Part shown: in pieces, positions 56,181 through 64,000 of the stretch
Numbering within the stretch: position 1 is the stretch's first letter
How the letters are laid out: every line of letters begins with the position of its first letter
NCBI RefSeq assembly: GCF_002026305.1
Contig: NZ_MVAB01000001.1
Location: 186,001-250,000, forward strand
Length of the DNA stretch: 64,000 bases
Source: Vagococcus martis
GTDB lineage: Bacteria > Bacillota > Bacilli > Lactobacillales > Vagococcaceae
Direction of reading: 5' to 3'
Notes under the pieces: model-generated
The model's database searches: none
What the model was told of the DNA's origin: nothing
The model's input: the letters and a program-made list of their open reading frames with translations, nothing else
Program-made: the position numbers and the translations under genes

Positions 56181-57056
56181 CTACACTTTTTCCTTAATAT
56201 TTTTACCTAATAATCCGGATGGTTTAACGAGTAACACAATAATTAAAATCAAGTAAACGACTGCATCACGATACGCTGTAAAGCCTAAAGCACTCACGAC
56301 CGTTTCGATGATACCAATCGCAAACCCACCAAGTGCGGCACCTGGAATAATTCCAATCCCACCAAATACGGCAGCGATAAACGCTTTAAGACCAGGCGCA
56401 ACTCCCATCATTGGATCAATACTATTATAGTAAAGGCCAATTAACACACCACCTGCAGCAGCTAATGACGAGCCAAGAGCAAATGTAAATGAAATAGTAT
56501 AGTTAACATTTATCCCCATTAATTGAGCTGCTTCAGGATCAACACTTGCAGCACGCATCGCACGTCCCATTTTTGTTTGTTGCACGATAAATTGTAATAA
56601 TAGCATTAAGAAAATTGACGTTGCAATAATCACGATTTGAATTTTACTAATCTGGAAAATCCCTAAATCATAAGTTGTATTTTTCATCAGCTGTGGATAT
56701 GGACGAGTGTCTGCTCCCACGAAATAAATCATTAATGATTGCAGTAAGAATGATACCCCAATCGCTGTAATAAGTGCGGCAATACGTGTCGAGTTTCTAA
56801 GCGGACGATAAGCTAAAAATTCAATTAACATCCCTAAAATCGCACAAATAATCATAGATGTTAAAAGTGTTAAAACTAAGCCAAAACCAAAGTTATTGGC
56901 CACATAGTACCCAATAAAGGCACCAAGCATATATATTTCACCATGAGCAAAATTGATTAACTTTATAATGCCATACACCATTGTATACCCTAGAGCTAAT
57001 AGTGCGTAAATACTTCCTAATGAGAGTCCATTGACTAATTGTTGAAGGACATTCAT
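56181..57056 (-). CDS. livH: Branched-chain amino acid ABC transporter permease LivH
   Basis: This 291-residue permease has about eight membrane segments, with LINFAHGEIYMLGAF and the coupling loop KMGRAMRAASVDPEAAQLMGIN. It pairs with LivM. It is separated from livJ by a 63-base gap containing a terminator hairpin, which should lower its expression relative to the binding protein. The start has AGGAGG before it. Confidence 0.95.
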   Translation of the reverse strand: MNVLQQLVNGLSLGSIYALLALGYTMVYGIIKLINFAHGEIYMLGAFIGYYVANNFGFGLVLTLLTSMIICAILGMLIEFLAYRPLRNSTRIAALITAIGVSFLLQSLMIYFVGADTRPYPQLMKNTTYDLGIFQISKIQIVIIATSIFLMLLLQFIVQQTKMGRAMRAASVDPEAAQLMGINVNYTISFTFALGSSLAAAGGVLIGLYYNSIDPMMGVAPGLKAFIAAVFGGIGIIPGAALGGFAIGIIETVVSALGFTAYRDAVVYLILIIVLLVKPSGLLGKNIKEKV

Positions 57057-57073
57057 TGTTTCCCCTCCTTTTG

Positions 57074-57110
57074 AAAAACCAAGGAACCTTTAATCAAGTC
57101 CCTTGGTTTT
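57074..57110 (-). terminator. Partial terminator between livJ and livH
   Basis: Arms AAAACCAAGGGAC and GGTTCCTTGGTTTT followed by T. It lies within the operon, so it is probably a leaky terminator that makes more livJ message than permease message. Confidence 0.78.
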
Positions 57111-57119
57111 CATGATTTC

Positions 57120-58292
57120 TTACGGATTTACAACTTCTGCTGTGTTTTCTTCGCCTTTTTCAAGTCCGATTACAACAGCTGGTTTTTTCGGATTATGATC
57201 TTCATCCATTGTCATTGTTCCAGTAACACCATCAAAATCTTTCAATGTAGCAAGACCTTTTGTTAAAGCTTCACTTGTGTTTTCTTTTTCAGCTTCTAGA
57301 GCTGCTTTAATCATATAAACTGAATCATAAGATAAAGCGTTGAATGAACTTGGTGCTTTGCCATATTCTTCTTTAAAGGCATCAATAAATGTTTTTACTT
57401 TATCAGAAGCAGGTGCTTTTTCAGAGAAATGTGCTGTGTAATAAATATTACTCATATTGTCAGCACCAGCAATATCAATTAATTTAGAATCTGAGAATCC
57501 ATCAGCTCCAATAATAGGTTGTTCAATTCCCATTTCACGAGCTTGTTTGATAATTAAACCAGCTTCTTCGTAATAGCCTGGTAAGTAAATGAAATCAAAA
57601 TCTTTGTCTTTAATTTTTGTTAAAATTGCTTTGAAATCTTTGTCTTTGGCATTGAATTTTTCATCTGCTACAATGTCACCTTTAAATGTTTCTTTAAATG
57701 CTTTTGTTAATCCTTTAGCGTAATCACTTGATACATCTCCAATGATCACTGCTTTTTTCGCTTTCAAGTTATCAGTCGCATAGTTAGCTAAGATAACCCC
57801 TTGGAACGAATCTTGGAAACATGTTCTAAAAATATATTCTTGCACTTTATCATTTGCTACAGTGATTGAATCATCTGTTGCTGATGGTGTGATAATTGGC
57901 ACTTGAGCTTTTGTTGCGTTTGGACTAGCTGCTTTTGTCGCACCTGATGTTGCAGGGCCTATCATTCCAATGACATTGTCGCTTGTTGTTAAACTTGTTG
58001 CGATTGTTGCTGCTTCAGCAGTATCACTTTTATTATCTTTGACAACTAAATCAATTTTTTTACCGTTAATTCCACCGGCATCATTGATTTCTTTCACTGC
58101 AAGTTCTGCACCTTCTTTTTCTTGGTTACCATACCCAGCAGCTGCGCCTGATAATTCCATGTTTAAACCAATTTTAACTGTATCTGCATCTTTGTCTGCT
58201 TTGTTATTATTTTGTGCTGCTCCCCCACCAGGTGTTCCACAAGCTGATAACAACAATGTTGCACCCATAAGCATTCCCATAATTTTTTTCAT
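57120..58292 (-). CDS. livJ: Branched-chain amino acid-binding lipoprotein LivJ
   Basis: This 390-residue lipoprotein has a signal with lipobox LSAC (Cys near 17), an Asn-rich spacer and a type I periplasmic-binding fold. KIGLNMELSGAAAGYGNQEKEGAEL starts the mature domain and IGPATSGATKAASPNAT contacts the amino acid. It delivers Leu/Ile/Val to LivHM. It heads the operon behind a promoter and a CodY box. Confidence 0.94.
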   Translation of the reverse strand: MKKIMGMLMGATLLLSACGTPGGGAAQNNNKADKDADTVKIGLNMELSGAAAGYGNQEKEGAELAVKEINDAGGINGKKIDLVVKDNKSDTAEAATIATSLTTSDNVIGMIGPATSGATKAASPNATKAQVPIITPSATDDSITVANDKVQEYIFRTCFQDSFQGVILANYATDNLKAKKAVIIGDVSSDYAKGLTKAFKETFKGDIVADEKFNAKDKDFKAILTKIKDKDFDFIYLPGYYEEAGLIIKQAREMGIEQPIIGADGFSDSKLIDIAGADNMSNIYYTAHFSEKAPASDKVKTFIDAFKEEYGKAPSSFNALSYDSVYMIKAALEAEKENTSEALTKGLATLKDFDGVTGTMTMDEDHNPKKPAVVIGLEKGEENTAEVVNP

Positions 58293-58337
58293 TTTATATT
58301 CCCCACTTCTATATTAGATTTAAATAAGATATTTATT

Positions 58338-58366
58338 AATATAAATTAATATTGGTTATAAGTCAA
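58338..58366 (-). promoter_or_regulatory. livJ promoter
   Basis: Minus-strand TTGACT (58361-58366), 17-base spacer and TATATT (58338-58343), 45 bases before the livJ start. Confidence 0.78.
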
Positions 58367-58369
58367 CAG

Positions 58370-58384
58370 AATTTTCAGACAATT
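58370..58384. promoter_or_regulatory. CodY box upstream of livJ
   Basis: AATTTTCAGACAATT matches the CodY consensus AATTTTCWGAAAATT at 14 of 15 positions. It lies three bases upstream of the livJ -35. CodY senses branched-chain amino acids and GTP, which fits control of this importer. Confidence 0.8.
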
Positions 58385-58390
58385 CTAAAA

Positions 58391-58424
58391 TAAAAAAATA
58401 GACCGTTAAATTTAAACAGTCTAA
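58391..58424 (-). terminator. Terminator after yidD
   Basis: Arms TAGACTGT and ACGGTCTA (one wobble) and seven T on the minus strand. Confidence 0.82.
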
Positions 58425-58438
58425 TCAACAATTTGTTA

Positions 58439-58723
58439 TTACTTGTTCTTTTTATTCTTTCTGTTATACGGTCCTCTATATGTCTCATCAGGATTTTTTC
58501 TGACACTAAATTTTTGTGGAACATAGTCAATACCACCCTTCACAAATGGATGGCATCTCAAAATTCGTCCAGTCCCCATAATAAACCCTTTAACTACTCC
58601 ATGGTAATTTACCGCATCAATCATATATTGTGAGCAAGTTGGATGGTATCGACAACTTTTAGGAAACAAAGGCGAAATAAACTTTTGATAAAAGCGTACT
58701 GGTAATATAATTATTTTTTTCAT
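58439..58723 (-). CDS. yidD: Membrane protein insertion efficiency factor YidD
   Basis: This 94-residue basic protein has the YidD core: [26 protein letters not shown] followed by [14 protein letters not shown]. The amphipathic N-terminus associates with the membrane, and YidD assists YidC-dependent insertion. The tail is rich in Lys and Asn. It is downstream of epuA, in the conserved murA neighbourhood. Confidence 0.95.
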   Translation of the reverse strand: MKKIIILPVRFYQKFISPLFPKSCRYHPTCSQYMIDAVNYHGVVKGFIMGTGRILRCHPFVKGGIDYVPQKFSVRKNPDETYRGPYNRKNKKNK

Positions 58724-58741
58724 TGACTCTTCCTACCAATT

Positions 58742-58783
58742 TAAAAAATAACCACCAACACAATCGTTGATGGTCATTAGTTA
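58742..58783 (-). terminator. Terminator after epuA
   Basis: Stem ACCATCAAC with GTTGGTGGT extended by AATAACTAATG/TTATT partners, then six T on the minus strand. Confidence 0.8.
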
Positions 58784-58963
58784 TTATTTTACAAAATCTA
58801 AAATATGTTGCCATGTCGCTGGATTAAAGGCATCACTTGATTGCCCTTTTCCAACATAAACATAGCCGATAAAAATCCCTAGGAAAAATAATCCGATTAA
58901 TACAACAATCAGTAAAATGACCAATAATACCTGAATTAATACTCTTTTGGTAATTGAATTCAA
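58784..58963 (-). CDS. epuA: EpuA family membrane protein (annotated elsewhere as RNA polymerase subunit beta-like)
   Basis: A 59-residue frame begins with TTG at 58963, preceded eight bases upstream by AAGGAGG, and stops at 58784. It has one long membrane segment (residues about 8-37, LIQVLLVILLIVVLIGLFFL) and a short soluble tail with AFNPATWQHILDFVK. Size, single span and position directly downstream of murA fit the EpuA family. The gene is often missed because of its size and TTG start. Function is unknown. Confidence 0.8.
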   Translation of the reverse strand: MNSITKRVLIQVLLVILLIVVLIGLFFLGIFIGYVYVGKGQSSDAFNPATWQHILDFVK

Positions 58964-58993
58964 TTAAGTTTCCTCCTTAACAACGGGATAACA

Positions 58994-60292
58994 TTAGCTA
59001 ACTACTTCAACTGATGATTCTTTGACACTATCTTCATCAATTCTTTCAATTGTGGCACCAAGTTTAGCTAATTTTTCATGGAATTTGTAGTACCCACGAT
59101 CTAAATGTTCTAATCGCATCACACGAGTTTCATCACTTGCAACAAGTCCAGCAATAATTAATGCTGCAGCTGCACGTAAATCTGTCGCACTCACTTGAGC
59201 TCCTTGAAGTGTTGGCACGCCACTAATGTAAGCCACACTATTAGATGTACGATATTGAGCACCCATGCGTTGTAATTCATCTAAATGTTGGAAACGATTT
59301 TCAAAGACTGTTTCAGTTAATACACTGTCTCCTGAAGCTAATACCATCAACACACTCATTTGAGCTTGCATGTCTGTTGGAAAACCTGGATGAGGCAATG
59401 TTTTAATATCAGTTGGTTTCAAGTACTCAGGTCCAATCACACGAATACCGTTTTGTTCATTGATAATATCAACACCCATTTCAACTAATTTTGAAATTAG
59501 TGGACTATTATGTTCTGCAACTGCATCTTCAATAAAGATATTTCCTTGTGTTGCAGCAGCGGCTACCATAAATGTTCCAGCTTCAATACGATCTTGAACT
59601 ACGCTATGTTTAGTCCCATATAAATCTGTCACACCTTCGATACGAATCGTTTCAGTTCCCGCTCCGACGATTTTAGCACCCATCTTATTTAAATAGATGG
59701 CTAAATCGACAATTTCAGGTTCTCTTGCAACATTTTCAATAATCGTTGTACCTTTTGCTTTTACAGCTGCCATCATAATATTTTGAGTGGCACCCACACT
59801 TGGGAAATCTAAATAAATTCTTGCTCCGACAAGTTCATCAGCAACAGCTTCAATGTAACCATTTTGTTGCGTAATTTTTGCTCCTAAAGCTTGGAATCCT
59901 TTTAAATGCAAATCAATTGGTCTTGTTCCAATAGCACATCCACCAGGCATTGCGACTTTCGCACGACCTGTACGAGCTAATAATGGTCCCATAACAACGA
60001 TTGACGCTCTCATTTGACTCACGTACTCAAAAGGTGCTTCCGTTTCTAATTCTTTTGTCGCATCAATTTTGATTGTATTTTCTTCTTCAATAAATTCGAT
60101 ATCTGTATTTAAATATTTAATCACGTTATTCATTGTAAAAACGTCTGAAAGAATTGGTGCATTGGTAATTGTTGTTTGGCCTTTATTAGCTAGTAATGCT
60201 CCGGCTAATATTGGCAATACAGCATTTTTAGCTCCTTCAATTTTAACGTTTCCTTCTAAGCGATTTCCACCGCGTACTGCAATATATTCCAT
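58994..60292 (-). CDS. murA: UDP-N-acetylglucosamine 1-carboxyvinyltransferase MurA
   Basis: This 432-residue enzyme transfers enolpyruvate from PEP to UDP-GlcNAc, the first committed step of peptidoglycan synthesis. K22 and N23 of GAKNA and the catalytic cysteine C119 ([11 protein letters not shown]), the fosfomycin target, are present. [11 protein letters not shown] near residue 370 is also conserved. The start at 60292 has GGAGGGG six bases before it and begins MEYIAVRGG. It follows the DUF1146 gene, as in other Firmicutes, so this is the MurAA-type copy. A ReoY homologue in this window may control its turnover. Confidence 0.95.
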   Translation of the reverse strand: MEYIAVRGGNRLEGNVKIEGAKNAVLPILAGALLANKGQTTITNAPILSDVFTMNNVIKYLNTDIEFIEEENTIKIDATKELETEAPFEYVSQMRASIVVMGPLLARTGRAKVAMPGGCAIGTRPIDLHLKGFQALGAKITQQNGYIEAVADELVGARIYLDFPSVGATQNIMMAAVKAKGTTIIENVAREPEIVDLAIYLNKMGAKIVGAGTETIRIEGVTDLYGTKHSVVQDRIEAGTFMVAAAATQGNIFIEDAVAEHNSPLISKLVEMGVDIINEQNGIRVIGPEYLKPTDIKTLPHPGFPTDMQAQMSVLMVLASGDSVLTETVFENRFQHLDELQRMGAQYRTSNSVAYISGVPTLQGAQVSATDLRAAAALIIAGLVASDETRVMRLEHLDRGYYKFHEKLAKLGATIERIDEDSVKESSVEVVS

Positions 60293-60394
60293 TAATTTCC
60301 CCTCCATAAATATAAGGAACTTAGTACAAATCTTAGTAATTATATCACGATTTTATGGAAAAAGAAATTACTTCATACGTTCTTAATTATTTTC

Positions 60395-60637
60395 TTAGAC
60401 AATCATTCCCTCAAAGAAGTTTCTCACTAAGAAAATAACTTCTAAAAAGAAATTACTAACTTGAAAACCTATCGCAACTGATAAGAATACATAAGCTAGT
60501 CTGATTTGTCTATCGTATTGTATTCCTTTTTTAAATAATATATCTAGACGTAGCGAATTAATAGCCCAAAACGTTAAATAGATAAAAATAAAATGACTCA
60601 TAATTCGAACTAACGCATCCACACCAAATACTGACAT
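60395..60637 (-). CDS. DUF1146 family membrane protein (YwzB-like)
   Basis: This 80-residue protein has two membrane segments (about 8-32 and 45-70) with a basic loop FKKGIQYDRQIRLAY. It matches the DUF1146/YwzB family, found between atpC and murA in many Firmicutes. Function is unknown. Start follows AAGGGGG. Confidence 0.88.
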   Translation of the reverse strand: MSVFGVDALVRIMSHFIFIYLTFWAINSLRLDILFKKGIQYDRQIRLAYVFLSVAIGFQVSNFFLEVIFLVRNFFEGMIV

Positions 60638-60654
60638 TGTTTCACCCCCTTATT

Positions 60655-60703
60655 TTTATAAAAGAGAAGAAGGTAAAGAAACAATCGTTTCCTTACCTTC
60701 TTT
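60655..60703 (-). terminator. Terminator of the atp operon
   Basis: Arms AAGAAGGTAAGGAAAC and GTTTCTTTACCTTCTT (one wobble) around GATT, with T-rich DNA after it. It overlaps the atpC stop codon. Confidence 0.9.
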
Positions 60704-61112
60704 TATTCGCCACATTAAGCCGATTTAACGCTCGATAAAGCGCGACTTCAGCTCTAGCCATATCAATTGATTGATTTTGCTCATTTTTTGCAGCTTCAAT
60801 TTTTTGTTCTGCACGTTTCTTAGCTTGTTCAGCACGTGAAATATCGATATTTTCTTCTGTTTCAGCACTGTTGGCAATAATTGATACCACGTTATCACGT
60901 ACTTCAATAACACCACCATTAACAGCAATCCAGTCGTTAATATCTCCTTCTCTATCAATACGCACAGCATCAATTTTTAAAGGGGCAATCAAAGGGCAGT
61001 GCTTAGGTAAAATCCCAAGCGAACCTGCCTCAGTGTTAGCCACTAAAAAGTTAGCTTCATGCTCATAAATCAATCCATCTGGCGTTACAATGTTAACCAT
61101 AAAGGTACTCAT
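60693..61112 (-). CDS. atpC: F1F0 ATP synthase subunit epsilon
   Basis: This 139-residue subunit has the N-terminal beta sandwich (STFMVNIVTPDGLIYE, then GSLGILPKHCPLIAPLKI) and the C-terminal helical hairpin (EQAKKRAEQKIEAAKNE) that inhibits hydrolysis. The ATG at 61112 is chosen over a GTG two codons upstream. It is the last gene of the operon, ending at a strong terminator. Confidence 0.95.
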   Translation of the reverse strand: MSTFMVNIVTPDGLIYEHEANFLVANTEAGSLGILPKHCPLIAPLKIDAVRIDREGDINDWIAVNGGVIEVRDNVVSIIANSAETEENIDISRAEQAKKRAEQKIEAAKNEQNQSIDMARAEVALYRALNRLNVANKRR

Positions 61113-61130
61113 AATCACTTTCCCTCCTTG

Positions 61131-62552
<1,422 letters not shown>

Positions 62553-62555
62553 TCA

Positions 62556-63470
62556 TTATTCTAAAGCAGCTGCTCCACCAACAATTTCTGTGATTTCTTC
62601 TGTAATGGCCGCTTGACGTGCTCTATTATAAGAAATGGTCAAATCATCAATAATGTTTGTCGCATTTTCTGTGGCACTCTTCATGGCAGTCATACGTGCA
62701 GCATGCTCAGCAGTTTTAGAGTCTAAAACTGCTCCATATATTAAACTTTCAGCGTAAAGGGGCAGTAACGTATTTAAAATAGCGTCTGCTGAAGGCTCAA
62801 GAGTATACTCTTGTTCGTACGTTTCAGCTTCTTTAGCATCTAAGTCAACGATTGGTAAGATTTTTTCAGCTCTAAATGATGATGATAGTGTGTTGACATG
62901 ATGGTTATAACATACATATAACTCATCAAACATTTCACTATTATACATTTGTAAAGCAGAGTTTACGATACGTCTTACTTCACTATAACTTGGGTAGTCA
63001 CTTAATCCTCTTAATTCATAAGCAACTGGAAAATCACGATGCTTGAAGAAATCTGAACCAGTTCCTCCAATAGCCATTAACACCACATTCATGCCATCTT
63101 CTTCGTCTTTTTTGATGATTTCTAACATGTTTTTTAAAATCGAACTGTTATAACCACCCGCTAGACCTTTGTCAGACGTCACAACGATATACCCGATTGT
63201 TTTAACTGGTCTTGCAATAAGCATTTGTTGATACATTTCCATATCTTGCTCAAAACCAGAAAAATCAGAGTTATCAATTGCAGCTAACTGTGTCGATGCC
63301 AAATGAGTTGTCATACTTCTTACTTTAGAAGCATACTCTTGAAAGCGTCTTGATGATTGTTCAGATTTCGTCAATTTAGAAGCAGCTACCATTTGCATAG
63401 CGCTAGTAATTTGACTGGTCTTTTTTGTTGAAGCTATTCTCTTCTTAATATCAATAAGTGAGCCGCCCAT
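62556..63470 (-). CDS. atpG: F1F0 ATP synthase subunit gamma
   Basis: This 304-residue central stalk subunit begins [32 protein letters not shown] and ends with [22 protein letters not shown], the two helices of the rotor shaft. [14 protein letters not shown] is the conserved middle motif. The ATG at 63470 is preferred over a TTG two codons upstream. It lies between atpA and atpD. Confidence 0.96.
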   Translation of the reverse strand: MGGSLIDIKKRIASTKKTSQITSAMQMVAASKLTKSEQSSRRFQEYASKVRSMTTHLASTQLAAIDNSDFSGFEQDMEMYQQMLIARPVKTIGYIVVTSDKGLAGGYNSSILKNMLEIIKKDEEDGMNVVLMAIGGTGSDFFKHRDFPVAYELRGLSDYPSYSEVRRIVNSALQMYNSEMFDELYVCYNHHVNTLSSSFRAEKILPIVDLDAKEAETYEQEYTLEPSADAILNTLLPLYAESLIYGAVLDSKTAEHAARMTAMKSATENATNIIDDLTISYNRARQAAITEEITEIVGGAAALE

Positions 63471-63486
63471 GTTCAATCACCACTTT

Positions 63487-64000
63487 CTAAGATTGTTTTA
63501 CTTCATCTGCAACAGAGAATTCACTTGAACTGAAAATCCCTTTAAATTCATCGATTGCTTTATCCATATCTTCAGGATTTGGTAATCCTTTTGTATTACG
63601 GATTGTATCAAAGATTGCTGGATAGTTATTATCCACGTATTCAAATAATTCGCGTTCAAAGCGTAAAATATCTACTACTGGAATAGTATCTAGGAATCCA
63701 TGAGTTAATGCATAAAGAATTAAGACTTGTTTTTCAACCGCTAATGGTTCATGCACATTTTGTTTTAAAACTTCTACAGTTCGTTTACCACGGTTTAATT
63801 TAGATTGAGTTGCCTCATCTAAGTCAGAACCAAATTGGGTAAATGCTTCTAATTCACGGTAACTTGCTAAATCTAGACGAAGTGTACCTGCAACTTTTTT
63901 CATTGCTTTGATTTGAGCAGATCCCCCAACACGTGATACTGATAACCCAGCATCAATCGCAGGACGAACACCTGAGTAAAACAAATCACTTTCTAAGAAG
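63487..64000 (-). CDS. atpA: F1F0 ATP synthase subunit alpha, C-terminal part (cut by window edge)
   Basis: The frame is open to the right edge, giving about the last 170 residues of the alpha subunit. It shows [33 protein letters not shown] and the C-terminal helical domain. The arginine finger is in the SVSRVGG motif. The remainder of the gene, with its Walker A, lies beyond the window. Gene order alpha-gamma-beta-epsilon is standard. Confidence 0.96.
   Translation of the reverse strand, partial: FLESDLFYSGVRPAIDAGLSVSRVGGSAQIKAMKKVAGTLRLDLASYRELEAFTQFGSDLDEATQSKLNRGKRTVEVLKQNVHEPLAVEKQVLILYALTHGFLDTIPVVDILRFERELFEYVDNNYPAIFDTIRNTKGLPNPEDMDKAIDEFKGIFSSSEFSVADEVKQS

Overview
The window is low-G+C Gram-positive chromosomal DNA from a member of the Lactobacillales, most likely Enterococcaceae (Vagococcus- or Enterococcus-like). 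Support comes from the gene orders hup-der-rpsA-cmk, xerD-scpA-scpB-rluB-ribU and dnaE-pfkA-pyk, the atp operon followed by DUF1146-murA-epuA, a DUF2969 gene, a class B PBP beside rpmG, strong AGGAGG ribosome sites and AT-rich intergenic DNA. Genus is inferred, not proven. Nearly all of it is conserved housekeeping chromosome on the minus strand; both window ends cut genes (a YitT-family protein at the left, atpA at the right).

Layout. 1-2.3 kb: YitT tail, reoY, its TPR neighbour and a GlsB-like membrane protein. 2.3-3.9 kb: one intact ISL3-family insertion sequence with an 8-bp target duplication, sitting in the T-tract of the hup terminator. 3.9-11.3 kb: hup, der, rpsA, cmk, a LysM protein, recQ/ypbB and a ferredoxin. 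11.3-19.6 kb: an OatA-like O-acetyltransferase, ribU behind an FMN riboswitch, rluB-scpB-scpA-xerD, an unknown membrane protein, fur and cvfB. 19.7-22.4 kb: a plus-strand operon of ABC ATPase, ABC permease, LytTR regulator and DUF3021-like membrane protein. 22.4-34.7 kb: glycolysis (pfkA-pyk), dnaE, three MFS exporters, a glutamine-amidotransferase-like hydrolase and a lipoprotein. 34.8-40 kb: a possible 20-residue peptide gene and the oxidative half of the TCA cycle (acnA-citZ-icd). 40.2-53 kb: rpmG, a PBP2b-type transpeptidase, folA-thyA-ABC-F, hpf, comFA-comFC, a lipase-like hydrolase, yigZ, a GntR regulator, and tRNA-Tyr and tRNA-Gln. 53-58.4 kb: a branched-chain amino acid ABC transporter (livJHMGF) with a CBS/ACT protein and a near-perfect CodY box. 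58.4-64 kb: yidD, epuA, murA, a DUF1146 gene and the atpA-G-D-C end of the F-ATPase operon.

How the genes fit together. Cell-wall synthesis recurs: MurA makes the first committed precursor, ReoY is known in Listeria to promote MurA degradation, and PBP2b and OatA act on the finished wall. Carbon flow runs from PfkA and Pyk into CitZ-AcnA-Icd, which can make 2-oxoglutarate for glutamate. The liv operon imports branched-chain amino acids under probable CodY control. The less ordinary parts are the insulated IS, the ABC/LytTR/DUF3021 operon, the DHA2 exporter leader with a 12-bp homopolymer in its promoter spacer and a terminator before its ribosome site, and the peptide-sized ORF before icd. 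No CRISPR array, prophage or plasmid origin was seen.
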